A stretch of DNA of 64,000 bases from an uncultured Flavobacteriaceae bacterium (GCA_947497145.1 CANMFQ010000023.1:1-64000), one strand, 5' to 3'; positions 22,470 through 32,070 are shown, counted from the stretch's first letter. A program made the numbers and translations. Notes: generated by a model not told the origin, from the sequence alone.

Positions 22470-23408
22470 TTAGAAAAACCTTGGGGTTAGTACATTCTTC
22501 ACACTCTTCATAAACTCATATCTTAAGAAAATCTCAAACGAACCATTATTAAAAGATACACTTCCTAATTCAGTAACTTCTTTATCGTATGCCAAGCCAA
22601 TCATCCAGCTATTATTCACTTGAAAACCAACCATACCACTTAAAGCAGCATCCCAACGATAAGCAGCGCCCAATGAAAAACGTTCTTGAAATAAAGCGGT
22701 AAGTGAAAAATCAGCCTGTAGGGGAGCTCCGTTTACAGCTTTAAAAAGAAACGCTGGTTTCAATTTAAAATTAGGATTTAAAGCATAGACATAACCCGTA
22801 ATTAAATACCAATTCATACGCTCTTCAGCTAAAAAAGAATTGTTTTGACCTGATCCATCAAAATGCTCGGTTTCAAGAAAATTAGGAACCGACAACCCTG
22901 CATAAAACTTATCGGTATGATAATAAACTCCACCTCCAAAATTGGGTGAAAATTTCTTATCTATATTGGTTTCTCCTGTTCCCAAACTGTTAGGATCATA
23001 ATTACGGAGTTTATTAAAATCAATATTCAATAGGTGTCCACCTGCCTTCAGTCCAAAAGATAACTTACCTGTATCTGAAGTTGGTACCGTATATGAAAAA
23101 ACAGCATCAAAATAGGTATCTTGATTTGTACCATTACCAATCTTGTCATCTACTATAGATAAACCTACACCTACTCTAGAAGATACAGGCGTATGAAAAT
23201 TTAACGTTTGTGTTGTAGGAGCTCCATCTAAACCAACCCATTGCGAACGGTGAAGGGCTGATATACTCAATACACCCCGAGAACCAGCATAACCCGGATT
23301 CACCGACAGCGTATTGTACATATATTGCGTATACTGCGCATCTTGCTGTGCGGTCATACTGTATAAACCTATAAATAATAGGGATAATGTTATCAGTTGT
23401 TTTTTCAT
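22470..23408 (-). CDS. PorP/SprF family type IX secretion outer-membrane protein
   Basis: 312 residues. Signal peptide MKKQLITLSLLFIGLYSMTAQ, then the family's opening QQDAQYTQYMYNTLSVNPGYAGSRG and SALHRSQWVGLDGAP. Alternating amphipathic strands and an aromatic C-terminal region fit an outer-membrane beta-barrel. Known members (SprF of Flavobacterium johnsoniae) are needed for secretion or surface attachment of a partner giant adhesin (SprB), so this one probably serves the adhesin encoded downstream. First gene of the porP-ompA unit. The long noncoding stretch before it presumably holds its promoter. Confidence 0.93.
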   Translation of the reverse strand: MKKQLITLSLLFIGLYSMTAQQDAQYTQYMYNTLSVNPGYAGSRGVLSISALHRSQWVGLDGAPTTQTLNFHTPVSSRVGVGLSIVDDKIGNGTNQDTYFDAVFSYTVPTSDTGKLSFGLKAGGHLLNIDFNKLRNYDPNSLGTGETNIDKKFSPNFGGGVYYHTDKFYAGLSVPNFLETEHFDGSGQNNSFLAEERMNWYLITGYVYALNPNFKLKPAFLFKAVNGAPLQADFSLTALFQERFSLGAAYRWDAALSGMVGFQVNNSWMIGLAYDKEVTELGSVSFNNGSFEIFLRYEFMKSVKNVLTPRFF

Positions 23409-24347
23409 ATCTTTTTCAATTTTTTTTCAATTCTTGACTACCTCTGTATTAAGATTCTCAATTTCTTTAAATAAGTACCGCTTCAACATTAATCTTAAAT
23501 ATTCTAGATCTTTACTAATACATTTGTTCATTACGAAAATTGCTTTTTAGATCTCTTTTATTTTTAATATTGAAAAAGAACAAGGAGGGAAAGAGTTAAC
23601 ACTAACCATACATTTTTATTACTATTGCTCTTAATACTATGTTCTTTTATTTAGTTACAAACGCACCTACATGTTTTGATTGTAAGGACTTAAACGACAA
23701 AATTTCAAGGATATTATACATATTTGTAGCTAAATTATGACAAACTAATAAAATTTTTCAACCATTTGTTGTAATATAGCGATTTTTAGTGGTGTACGTA
23801 TTGATATTTGTTGTTCTATATAATTGCCTAATAAATTTTTATGAACTTAGCCAGGAATATTACGTTTAGTAATAATGGTTTAGCAAACCCATACAATGTT
23901 AATAAGTAATATGACAGCATCAATTCAGCCCTAACGGTAGAGCTTTTAATTACCGGAAAACGAAAAATAATACCTGCCTAGAGGCACAACTGTTTTCTAC
24001 AATAGTTAACATTTAACTTTTGCGAAATGAAATTTTGGACGTTAACCATTAACTCATGGAAATCATTTTGGCGAGAAAAAAAAGAGATGAAGCTCCTCCT
24101 TAATTAAACATGGTGATATAATTTAAAAGATGAAAAATATGAGCTTTTTAAAATCAACAAAACCATCGCAATGGTCCTCATTATAAAAGAGCGATACACT
24201 TTTTCAAAAACAGTTCTTTTCATAGAGAACACACAAAACCACCGCTTTACCTATTTTATATACCATTAATCACTCTTTGGCAAAACATCTTAGAAATTAA
24301 TTCGTTATGAAACAACTTAATTTCAACCTTATCGCATTAACAAAGTC
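23409..24347. other. Long intergenic region between porP/sprF-like and tetR-like genes
   Basis: About 940 bp, very A+T rich. The flanking genes diverge, so two promoters should lie here. I see no convincing ORF, RNA gene, large inverted repeat or exact TAnnTTTG box. Confidence 0.6.
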
Positions 24348-24953
24348 ATGAAAAAATCAATTAAAAGAATGGCCACAATGCACCAGATGCAACTAACTGG
24401 CCTTAAACTCTTCTATAAAAATGGCTATTACAACACGAGTATTGATGAAATTATTAAAGAACTCTCGCTCTCAAAAGGCGCCTTTTATTACCATTTTCGA
24501 TCAAAAGAAGATTTTTTCATTCAAATAATTGAAAATTTATTAGTTAAAAAGGTATATAGTGCGCTAATAGAACCTATTGAAGCTCATGAAAATACTGTAG
24601 ACCTCATTATTAACTGCTTTGATAATGCCTTAGAAACCGCTGTACATAACGAAATGGACTTTGGTTTTGTACTCAGTAATTTCATTAATGAATTCAATGG
24701 AAAAAATGACCTCATAATGAAACATCTCAATGAAATTATTCAAATATGGGAGGTAACAATGATAGCAGCTATACAGCGTGGAAAATTCAATGGCTACATT
24801 GATAGGCATGTAGATACAGAAGGCGTTGCCTTATTTTTAATCAGTGCTTTTATTGGGGTGCGTACCTTAATGGTTGAAACTACACCTCAAGCAAAAAAGT
24901 ATCGATTTATGTCTCAACTTCGACAATACCTAAAATCTATTGAGGCAAAATAA
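24348..24953 (+). CDS. TetR/AcrR family transcriptional regulator
   Basis: 201 residues. The N-terminal helix-turn-helix (about 10-55) carries the family signature: GLKLFYKNGYYNTSIDEI, then LSLSKGAFYYHFRSKEDFF. The C-terminal all-helical region would bind an effector and dimerise; it is too variable to predict a ligand. Divergent from porP/sprF-like across 940 bp, and convergent with the GT9 gene (15-bp gap). Regulation of the adhesin cluster is possible by position only. Confidence 0.9.
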   Translation: MKKSIKRMATMHQMQLTGLKLFYKNGYYNTSIDEIIKELSLSKGAFYYHFRSKEDFFIQIIENLLVKKVYSALIEPIEAHENTVDLIINCFDNALETAVHNEMDFGFVLSNFINEFNGKNDLIMKHLNEIIQIWEVTMIAAIQRGKFNGYIDRHVDTEGVALFLISAFIGVRTLMVETTPQAKKYRFMSQLRQYLKSIEAK

Positions 24954-24968
24954 TGCTTTCAACACTAT

Positions 24969-26003
24969 TTACTGAAGAATACCTTGTATCTTTTCAATAA
25001 TATCCTTCGGCTGTATTGTACGCATGACTTCAGCATAGCCTTCTGGTATTTTGTTACCGTAAACCGAAGTTGGTATTAACGGATATTTGGCTCGGTCAGC
25101 CAATAACGCATTATCCAGTGATTGCCCAAAAGGATAAAAACCGGCATAAGGATGTGTTACTCCCCAAAGCGTTATGGTAGGAATACCAAATATCGCTGCT
25201 AAATGTGCATTTCCACTATCCATCGCTAACATTAAATCTAAATTCGAAATCAGGTCGAGCTCTTCATCAAAAGTAATTTTACCAATGACATTAACTGCAT
25301 TAGTATAGGTACTTACCCAAATATCAAGTTGCTGCTGCTCTTTCTTTCCCCCTCCAAAGAGCAAGATTTGATACATATCCAAATCGTTAAGTGCCGCTAC
25401 AACCTCTTGCATAAGCTCTAGCGGATACATTTTTCCTTTGAAAGCTGCGAAAGGCGCAATACCAATTGGTTTTTTATTTGTGATAATAAATGCCTTAGTT
25501 TTATTTGATAATTTTCTAGGAGACAAAGACTTGCATGCCTCCAAATTAATTGGTAATTGAAGAGAATTAAATACATCGACATACCGCTGGTGTGTACTCT
25601 TTAGTGGCTTAAAAACCTTATGATTATGTGCAGTGAGTGCTTTCTTTTCAGCCCTTCCTTTATCAATTTGTTTAAACGGGTATCCACCTACTATAAAAAA
25701 CAGCTTTAAAACGCTACTACGCAGTACATGATGCAAATCGGCTACTGCATCAATTTGTAATTTTGATAATTCTCTATACAGCCTCCATAGTCCAAAAATA
25801 CCTTTATGCCTACCTTTTACATCAGCCTCATAAACAGTCACATTGGGTAGTTGGGCAAATAAAGGTTTAAAAAATGACCGTGTTAGTACCGTAATCTTCA
25901 AGGTAGGATACTGCTGTAAAAGTGCATTCAAAACAGGTACAGTCATAGCCACATCCCCCATGGCTGATAATCTAATGACCAAGAGATGTTTTGATGCCTT
26001 CAT
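24969..26003 (-). CDS. Glycosyltransferase family 9 (LPS heptosyltransferase-like)
   Basis: 344 residues, GT-B fold. The N-terminus has LLVIRLSAMGDVAMTVPVL, the usual GT9 start. The C-terminal nucleotide-sugar half has LLFGGGKKE and AMDSGNAHLAAIFGIPTITLWG (about 260-285), the family's DSG.aHLAA donor-site motif. Expected to add a heptose-like sugar to lipopolysaccharide core at the inner-membrane face; donor not predictable. It follows the DUF4254 gene by 10 bp on the same strand. Confidence 0.9.
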   Translation of the reverse strand: MKASKHLLVIRLSAMGDVAMTVPVLNALLQQYPTLKITVLTRSFFKPLFAQLPNVTVYEADVKGRHKGIFGLWRLYRELSKLQIDAVADLHHVLRSSVLKLFFIVGGYPFKQIDKGRAEKKALTAHNHKVFKPLKSTHQRYVDVFNSLQLPINLEACKSLSPRKLSNKTKAFIITNKKPIGIAPFAAFKGKMYPLELMQEVVAALNDLDMYQILLFGGGKKEQQQLDIWVSTYTNAVNVIGKITFDEELDLISNLDLMLAMDSGNAHLAAIFGIPTITLWGVTHPYAGFYPFGQSLDNALLADRAKYPLIPTSVYGNKIPEGYAEVMRTIQPKDIIEKIQGILQ

Positions 26004-26013
26004 AAAAAACGGA

Positions 26014-26616
26014 TTACTTCAGTCCCCTAAGTACAGGGTTTAACTCATCATCATTGTACATTTTCATTTGCTTGTAAACTTTCATGTACTTGCTTCCATT
26101 TTCTATATCAAATAACAATTGATCAATGGCCTCAGAAAGATCATTTTTTTGCTCCATGAGCACGGCAAGTTTTTCCTTACATTTATTCAAGTGTTCTGGT
26201 GATGCATCAGTACGCTCTGATTCTTCACGCATATGGTAAATTTTAAGCGCTAAAATAGATAATCTATCTATGGCCCAGGCAATACTTTCAGTGTTAATGG
26301 TAGCGTCATTTTTAACTTCTACCGATCGGTATTTATTTAAAAAGTAACTGTCAATATATTCAACTAAGTCGGTACGATCTTGGTTACTTGCATCAATCTT
26401 ACGTTTTAAGCTTAGCGCAGCTACAGGATCAATGTTTGGATCTCTAATAATATCCTCATAGTGCCATTGTACGGTATCAATCCAGTTTTTTCTATACAAA
26501 AGATGGGCGATTTCATCTTTTGCATACGGATTTGAAAAAGGTTGTGACACCTCATCTATCTCATGGTATTTTGCAATACTCTCTTCAAAAATTTTAAATG
26601 CAAATTTGCTAAACAT
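26014..26616 (-). CDS. DUF4254 domain protein
   Basis: 200 residues, soluble, mostly helical and charged. It matches the conserved Bacteroidota family DUF4254 (IAHLLYRKNWIDTVQWHYED; SIAWAIDRLSILALKIYHMR). Function unknown. Genes of this family typically sit next to GT9 heptosyltransferases, as here, which suggests a link to LPS assembly. No signal peptide. Confidence 0.85.
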   Translation of the reverse strand: MFSKFAFKIFEESIAKYHEIDEVSQPFSNPYAKDEIAHLLYRKNWIDTVQWHYEDIIRDPNIDPVAALSLKRKIDASNQDRTDLVEYIDSYFLNKYRSVEVKNDATINTESIAWAIDRLSILALKIYHMREESERTDASPEHLNKCKEKLAVLMEQKNDLSEAIDQLLFDIENGSKYMKVYKQMKMYNDDELNPVLRGLK

Positions 26617-26646
26617 GGCTATTATTTCTTTTAAACAAAGTTAGTA

Positions 26647-27585
26647 TTATTTCATTGCTATACTGGCAATCAACATCAAAAAAGGCACAAGAATGGAAAC
26701 CATTAAAATAATTTCTTTCCATTTAGCTTTATTTATTGACGTTATATAATTGGTAAAAAACACAATAGCAGGAAAAAAGGTAATCATAATAGGATAAACA
26801 TCCGAAGCTGTAGTGAACACATTTACTGCAAGCCCTAAAATAAATGAAAAAGCAATAAGTCGAATAGTCAGCATTTGGCTCAACCCAGACTTAGTTAGTT
26901 TTAAAGATACAACTCCCATTGCAATAAAAACTGAGATAATATAGATTGCCAACTTAGAACTTTGAAACCATTTTGAATAATAACTAGCTTCAAAGTGATA
27001 CGAAAAAGTATAATGATTAAACAAAAACTCTGTGTGATTTGCCAATATTAGTATACCATATACTAACATAAATGCTGAAAAAATAGCAGCAAAAGGCACT
27101 AACCAATTCTTAATATTCTTTGCTCCATAAGCATAGATAGCCACAAAAATTAAAAGTAAATACAATACCGCCCATTCATAACACAAACTGGCAATCATTA
27201 CCCAAAAGGTGGCATCAAAAATCTTTGACCTAATCGCTTTTAAAGAACGAATACTTATCAAACGCCTCAAACTAAGCAATAAAAAGAAACTACATAAAAT
27301 AGCCTTAGGATCCATCAAAGTTTCAGGAAAAAGCATTATCAGAAGAATATAAAACAATATCCCTAAAGAATTAGGCAGCGTTAACTTGTTCCTTTTAATA
27401 ATAAAATCTGCTATAAAAATACTCAATAACAAAGTCGCAACGATAAGTATTTGCCCCGTTAAATCCTCAAAAGCGTAGGTTTTATCGAACAATAAATAAT
27501 GTACCAACCAGTACAATACAAATAGTAATGCTACTAAAACAATGTAGTTGATAGGTTTTGATCTTCTAAAAATGCTTGAAATCAT
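26647..27585 (-). CDS. Polytopic inner-membrane protein, DUF6427-like
   Basis: 312 residues with about nine to ten hydrophobic segments and short loops. The N-terminus (MISSIFRRSKPINYIVLVAL) and the position beside DUF6341 and purD match a conserved flavobacterial family annotated DUF6427. Function unknown; the size and layout resemble membrane proteins of envelope glycan assembly. First gene of a probable three-gene unit with DUF4254 and GT9. Confidence 0.75.
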   Translation of the reverse strand: MISSIFRRSKPINYIVLVALLFVLYWLVHYLLFDKTYAFEDLTGQILIVATLLLSIFIADFIIKRNKLTLPNSLGILFYILLIMLFPETLMDPKAILCSFFLLLSLRRLISIRSLKAIRSKIFDATFWVMIASLCYEWAVLYLLLIFVAIYAYGAKNIKNWLVPFAAIFSAFMLVYGILILANHTEFLFNHYTFSYHFEASYYSKWFQSSKLAIYIISVFIAMGVVSLKLTKSGLSQMLTIRLIAFSFILGLAVNVFTTASDVYPIMITFFPAIVFFTNYITSINKAKWKEIILMVSILVPFLMLIASIAMK

Positions 27586-27616
27586 CTAGAAATTTTTCTG
27601 AGCGACTTGAATTTTA

Positions 27617-27624
27617 TACTTTTG
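27617..27624 (+). promoter_or_regulatory. Candidate -7 box of the DUF6341-like gene
   Basis: TACTTTTG matches the Bacteroidota -7 consensus TAnnTTTG and lies 20 bp before the ATG at 27645. No clear TTG at the expected -33 spacing. Confidence 0.45.
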
Positions 27625-27644
27625 CAACGTAAATATACTATAAC

Positions 27645-27866
27645 ATGAAATCATTTTTTGAAGGCATACAAGATTTATTTGTAAATGTACTATTCGCACC
27701 ATACGACATGTTTCGTTTTATGGATAACTGGTGGGCTTCTAATACTATAAATTGGCTCTTAGCAATTATCGGTTGTGTGGCCTTCGTATATTGGATGTTG
27801 CAGCTAAAAGCTTACAATGACAATGACGAAGAAGACAAAAGCATAAGTTCACATTCGTATTTGTAA
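27645..27866 (+). CDS. Small membrane protein, DUF6341-like
   Basis: 73 residues: an amphipathic N-terminus (MKSFFEGIQDLFVNVLFAPYDMF), one transmembrane helix (INWLLAIIGCVAFVYWMLQL) and an acidic tail ending EEDKSISSHSYL. It matches a small conserved flavobacterial family that databases have often mislabelled uracil phosphoribosyltransferase; it has no such domain. Role unknown. It diverges from the DUF6427-like gene and converges with purD. Confidence 0.8.
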   Translation: MKSFFEGIQDLFVNVLFAPYDMFRFMDNWWASNTINWLLAIIGCVAFVYWMLQLKAYNDNDEEDKSISSHSYL

Positions 27867-27875
27867 TCTTTGACT

Positions 27876-27893
27876 TAGCGTTTTTAAACGCTA
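27876..27893. terminator. Short hairpin between convergent genes
   Basis: TAGCGTTT-tt-AAACGCTA, an 8-bp palindrome between the stop codons of the DUF6341-like gene and purD. It could end transcription from either side, though there is no long T-run. Confidence 0.45.
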
Positions 27894-27905
27894 GTGCCTT
27901 ACCAC

Positions 27906-29177
27906 TTACAAATCAAACCCAATATCTTTACGATAGTTCATCTTATCAAAGTGTAGCTTTTCTATATTTTGATAAGATGTTTTAAGTGCTTGTTTAAAAT
28001 CAGCTCCGAAAGATGTTATTGCCATTACACGGCCTCCATTAGTAACTACCTCTCCATCTTTTAAACGTGTACCTGCGTGAAACACAAGTGAATCGTCTAT
28101 ATCATTGTGTCCTGTTATCGCCTTATCTTTTTCATAAGCCTCAGGATACCCCCCTGAAACCAACATTACCGTTGTAGCTGTTCGTTCATCTAACTGCAAA
28201 TTAACCGTACTTAACTGTTGATTTGCCACAGCTTCAAATACCTCAACCAAATCATTTTTTATTCTGGGAATTACCACTTCCGTCTCTGGATCTCCCATGC
28301 GCACATTGTATTCGATAACCAAAGGATCTTCACCAACTTTAATTAAGCCAATAAAAATAAAACCCTTGTACGGTAAATTATCCTTTTTAAGCCCTTCTAC
28401 TGTCGGAACAACAATTCGCTCGTGTATCTTATCCATAAAACCCTGATCAGCGAAAGGAACTGGTGATATAGCGCCCATACCGCCCGTATTAAGTCCCGAA
28501 TCACCCTCACCTATACGTTTGTAATCTTTTGCCGTTGGAAGTACCTTGTAACCATCTCCATCGGTCAAAACAAATACGCTCAATTCAATACCAGCCAAAA
28601 ACTCCTCAATAACAACCGTTGTACTAGCGCTTCCAAACTTGGCGTCAACCAACATGGTTTGTAATTCAGCTTTCGCATCATTTAAATTATCAAGAATTAA
28701 AACACCCTTTCCTGCAGCTAAACCGTCAGCCTTGAGCACGTATGGCGGTTTTAAGGTTTCTAAAAACGCAAAGCCTTCTGCTAAACTATCTGTAGTAAAA
28801 CTTTGGTAAGCCGCTGTTGGGATACCATGCCGCATCATAAATTTTTTAGCAAACTCTTTACTTCCCTCTAATTCAGCGGCAGCCTTTTGCGGCCCTATTA
28901 CCGGAATAGCTTTTAAGGCATCATCATTTAAGAAAAAATCATGCACACCATTTACTAACGGATCCTCTGGCCCTACAACAACCATTTGGATATCCTCGGC
29001 AAGAACAATCGTTTTTATTGCTTCAAAATCATTTACGCTAACGGGTATGTTTTTAGCAATATCAGCCGTGCCTGCATTACCGGGGGCAACTACTAATTTT
29101 GACAATTTTGGACTTTGATGTAATTTCCAAGCAAGTGTGTGCTCACGACCGCCCGAACCTAAAATAAGAATGTTCAT
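27906..29177 (-). CDS. purD: Phosphoribosylamine-glycine ligase
   Basis: 423 residues from the ATG at 29177. Catalyses ATP-dependent joining of glycine to phosphoribosylamine in purine synthesis (cytosol). N-terminal MNILILGSGGREHTLAWKL is the PurD start; ATP-grasp motifs follow (PPYVLKADGLAAGKGVLIL; VVIEEFLAGIELSVFVLTDG; TGGMGAISPVPF; EYNVRMGDPETEV). The frame stays open 69 bp further upstream, but that extension (a hydrophobic MIILAIAALILF stretch) lies above the promoter motif at 29193-29222 and does not belong to the family, so I reject the longer start. Convergent with the DUF6341-like gene. Confidence 0.96.
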   Translation of the reverse strand: MNILILGSGGREHTLAWKLHQSPKLSKLVVAPGNAGTADIAKNIPVSVNDFEAIKTIVLAEDIQMVVVGPEDPLVNGVHDFFLNDDALKAIPVIGPQKAAAELEGSKEFAKKFMMRHGIPTAAYQSFTTDSLAEGFAFLETLKPPYVLKADGLAAGKGVLILDNLNDAKAELQTMLVDAKFGSASTTVVIEEFLAGIELSVFVLTDGDGYKVLPTAKDYKRIGEGDSGLNTGGMGAISPVPFADQGFMDKIHERIVVPTVEGLKKDNLPYKGFIFIGLIKVGEDPLVIEYNVRMGDPETEVVIPRIKNDLVEVFEAVANQQLSTVNLQLDERTATTVMLVSGGYPEAYEKDKAITGHNDIDDSLVFHAGTRLKDGEVVTNGGRVMAITSFGADFKQALKTSYQNIEKLHFDKMNYRKDIGFDL

Positions 29178-29192
29178 GTAGTAAATTTTGGG

Positions 29193-29222
29193 CAAAAATA
29201 GAAATGTTACGAACAATATCAA
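29193..29222 (-). promoter_or_regulatory. Candidate purD promoter
   Basis: On the minus strand, TTG at 29222-29220, a 19-bp spacer and TATTTTTG at 29200-29193 match the Bacteroidota consensus TTG-N19-TAnnTTTG. The -7 box ends 15 bp before the ATG at 29177, which supports that start. Confidence 0.6.
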
Positions 29223-29496
29223 TGCAGCAATAGCTAAAATGATCAAGTGGCGATACTAAAACACTCAAAACAGGCTTTCATTTACCGTGCTACTATCACG
29301 TATTTTTGCGAATAGACACCACAAAGGCAAAAAACACAAAAGCTATTGATAAAAAACAATCAATCACGTGTAAAATCGACTGTTTATTGGTTATTCACAT
29401 AAATCGTATACGATTTAAACAGTTATAACAAACCATATTATACTTCATTTTAGCTCGTCAAATTTTCAAAATATTACTAAAAACTACACCAATAAA
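29223..29496. other. Noncoding stretch between purD and the polysaccharide locus
   Basis: About 270 bp, A+T rich. Apart from the purD promoter on its left and the terminator on its right, I see nothing in it. Confidence 0.5.
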
Positions 29497-29524
29497 AAAA
29501 GCTTATCATTTCTGATAAGCTTTT
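29497..29524 (-). terminator. Intrinsic terminator of the polysaccharide locus
   Basis: 12-bp perfect stem AAAAGCTTATCA / TGATAAGCTTTT with a 4-nt loop. Read on the minus strand it runs into a T7 tract. It lies 27 bp past the stop of the UDP-xylose synthase-like gene. Confidence 0.85.
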
Positions 29525-29550
29525 CATACGATTACTAAAAACTAGCATCT

Positions 29551-30537
29551 TTATTTTTTATTGCGTGCTGTAAAATCACGGTGTTCTGTTCGCTCCAGCT
29601 CGTCTTTAGAAAGTGTTTTGAAATACTCAAACGTTTTTCGCATACCTTCTTCACGCCCTACTTTGGGCTCCCAGCCTAATAACTCTTTCGCTTTGCTAAT
29701 ATCTGGCTGCCTTTGCATAGGGTCATCTTGTGGTAAATCTTTATAAATTACCTTTTGGTTAGTTCCTGTAAGTTTAATAATCTCTTCAGCAAAATCTGCA
29801 ATTGTAATCTCATGCGGATTACCAATATTAACAGGCATGGCATAATCACTCATCAAAAGCCTATAAATGCCTTCAATTTCATCATCTACATAACAGAAAG
29901 ACCTTGTTTGCGAACCATCGCCAAAAACCGTTAAATCTTCTCCTCGCAAGGCTTGACCCATAAAAGCCGGTATAACACGACCATCATTTAAGCGCATTCT
30001 TGGTCCGTATGTATTAAAAATACGTACAATACGGGTTTCTACCCCATGAAAGCGATGATATGCCATAGTAATGGATTCTTGAAAACGCTTTGCCTCATCA
30101 TACACTCCTCTTGGACCAATAGTATTTACATTGCCATAATATTCCTCAGTCTGCGGATGTACTAACGGATCACCATAAATTTCAGAAGTAGATGCAATTA
30201 AAATTCGTGCATTTTTCTCTTTTGCTAAGCCCAACAGATTGTGGGTACCCAAAGCACCTACTTTTAATGTTTGAATAGGAATTTTCAAATAATCAATAGG
30301 ACTTGCAGGTGATGCAAAATGTAAAATATAATCTAATTCACCAGGTACATGCACAAATTTTGTCACATCGTGGTTGTAAAATTCAAATTGCTCTAATTTA
30401 AAAAGGTGCTCTATATTCTTAAGATCACCAGTAATTAAATTATCCATGGCAATTACATGGAATCCTTCTTTGATAAATCGGTCGCATAGGTGCGATCCTA
30501 AAAAGCCCGCTGCTCCTGTAATTAAGATTTTTTTCAT
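29551..30537 (-). CDS. UDP-glucuronate decarboxylase (UDP-xylose synthase)-like SDR
   Basis: 328 residues, extended short-chain dehydrogenase. NAD-binding [11 protein letters not shown] is at the N-terminus, the serine region is [10 protein letters not shown], and the catalytic Tyr-Lys lies in [35 protein letters not shown] and [19 protein letters not shown] are characteristic of UDP-xylose synthases, which convert UDP-glucuronate to UDP-xylose. Last gene of the polysaccharide locus on this strand, before a strong terminator. No UDP-glucose dehydrogenase is seen in the window, so UDP-glucuronate must come from elsewhere. Confidence 0.88.
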   Translation of the reverse strand: MKKILITGAAGFLGSHLCDRFIKEGFHVIAMDNLITGDLKNIEHLFKLEQFEFYNHDVTKFVHVPGELDYILHFASPASPIDYLKIPIQTLKVGALGTHNLLGLAKEKNARILIASTSEIYGDPLVHPQTEEYYGNVNTIGPRGVYDEAKRFQESITMAYHRFHGVETRIVRIFNTYGPRMRLNDGRVIPAFMGQALRGEDLTVFGDGSQTRSFCYVDDEIEGIYRLLMSDYAMPVNIGNPHEITIADFAEEIIKLTGTNQKVIYKDLPQDDPMQRQPDISKAKELLGWEPKVGREEGMRKTFEYFKTLSKDELERTEHRDFTARNKK

Positions 30538-30659
30538 TTGATATGTCGTTGCATTATATGGTTGTTATTGGTACATTTTATATTTTCATTTAATCAAATA
30601 CCTCATTTAACTAATTCTGTAAAATGCTATATATATCTTAAGTAGCTAAAAAAGAACTG

Positions 30660-30667
30660 CAAAGTTA
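30660..30667 (-). promoter_or_regulatory. Candidate -7 box upstream of the UDP-xylose synthase-like gene
   Basis: Minus-strand TAACTTTG matches TAnnTTTG, about 120 bp before the ATG at 30537. No good -33 TTG, so weak support for separate transcription. Confidence 0.3.
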
Positions 30668-30750
30668 ACATAGTAAATAAAACGAACTATTATTATCGTT
30701 TAAGAACGAAAATACTAAGCCCAAAGATACGTTAACCTTACTATATTTAT

Positions 30751-31953
30751 TCATTGAAGGGGTGGCTTGGTGCTTTTCGTTTTAACTTTTCCGTTAAGAT
30801 TGTCCTTTCTAGTTTTACTGTTCTTATTGTTATCTTGCTTCTTACCTGTAATCTTATCTACCTTACGTTTTAACATTATTTTTTGCTTTAGCGTAGCAAA
30901 ATTATAGTTATACCGAAAAAAAATATAACCGAGAATGATAACTACAGATATAAGTATAACAACCATAGCTAAATTTTTTGCCCTACTCCCTAGCACAATA
31001 AAAAGCATAACAAAAAGCATGTTAAAGCAACCAATTATAAAACTTGCTTGCTTATGTGACAAACCCCAATAGTCAATTAAAACATGATGGGTGTGATTAC
31101 GGTCTGGAGAAAATGGACCTCGTTTGTTAGCTATTCGAATAGCAAATACTCTTGCGGTATCAAAAAGTGGTACAATGAGAATACCAATAGCAATAAGGGG
31201 TGCATTTTCAAGTAAAAAAGGAAGCTCAGAATAAGCCTCTGGTTTTAGCGCCAAAAATTTTAACGTCAAAATACTAATCACAAAACCCACAATTAAGGAG
31301 CCTGTATCACCCATAAATATTTTTTTATCAGAAGACAAATTAAAGCCTAAAAACGACATCAAACTTGCATTTAACGTAATACTAATTAAAGCAAAAAAAT
31401 ACTCGCCTGTAAGATAAAAAATGGTGGTATAAATCACCATAATTACAATGCCCACCACCGAGGCCAAGCCGTCAATACCATCAATCAAATTATACGAATT
31501 GATAATAGTCAACATCATAAAACCAGCAATAATCAAATATAAATAATGCGGAATCTCATAAATATTAAGGAAACCATGTAAAGAATTGATGTCAAAACTG
31601 GGATTTGCAAGAATAAAAGCGATGGCAAAACATTGTGTGATGAGCTTTGCACCAGGAGAAATAACCACCAAATCATCCTTTAATCCAACGATAAAAAGGA
31701 TTGTTAACCCCGGAATGATGTAGATGGCTTCGTTGAACTCTCCTTTGGCATGAATAAAAAAAAGTGCAAATATTAGTGTGTAGTAAAAAGACACTCCGCC
31801 TAAAGTGGGTGTTCGCACCCCATGAGAACTACGTTTATTGGGGTCATCCATCAAACGCTTGTATTCAACTACCTTTATAATCTTGGGTATGGTCAGGTAA
31901 GTGAGGACGAAAGCCCCTATAAAAATCGATATGGCGGTTTCAAGGAAAAACAA
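30751..31953 (-). CDS. Undecaprenyl-phosphate sugar-1-phosphate transferase, WecA/TagO/MraY type
   Basis: 400 residues, about ten to eleven transmembrane segments and a basic cytosolic tail (KRKVDKITGKKQDNNK...). Motifs: DDPNKRSSHGVRTPTLGG, GLKDDLVVISPGAKL, NLIDGIDGLA, FMGDTGSL and PDRNHTHH. Transfers a sugar-1-phosphate (GlcNAc in WecA) from UDP to undecaprenyl phosphate, starting repeat-unit synthesis at the inner membrane. The start is TTG at 31953: an in-frame TAG lies two codons upstream, and the first internal ATG (MDDP, residue 35) would remove the first transmembrane helix. Probably the initiating enzyme of this locus. Confidence 0.92.
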   Translation of the reverse strand: MFFLETAISIFIGAFVLTYLTIPKIIKVVEYKRLMDDPNKRSSHGVRTPTLGGVSFYYTLIFALFFIHAKGEFNEAIYIIPGLTILFIVGLKDDLVVISPGAKLITQCFAIAFILANPSFDINSLHGFLNIYEIPHYLYLIIAGFMMLTIINSYNLIDGIDGLASVVGIVIMVIYTTIFYLTGEYFFALISITLNASLMSFLGFNLSSDKKIFMGDTGSLIVGFVISILTLKFLALKPEAYSELPFLLENAPLIAIGILIVPLFDTARVFAIRIANKRGPFSPDRNHTHHVLIDYWGLSHKQASFIIGCFNMLFVMLFIVLGSRAKNLAMVVILISVVIILGYIFFRYNYNFATLKQKIMLKRKVDKITGKKQDNNKNSKTRKDNLNGKVKTKSTKPPLQ

Positions 31954-32070
31954 AAGCTATGTGTTTTATTTGCGAAAGTAAGGAATGTTCCTCTATTTAC
32001 AGTTAACTAACTACATAAGGATTATACTTTATTCTAAAAAATAAGTAAGATTGAGGTTTCTCAAACCCAT

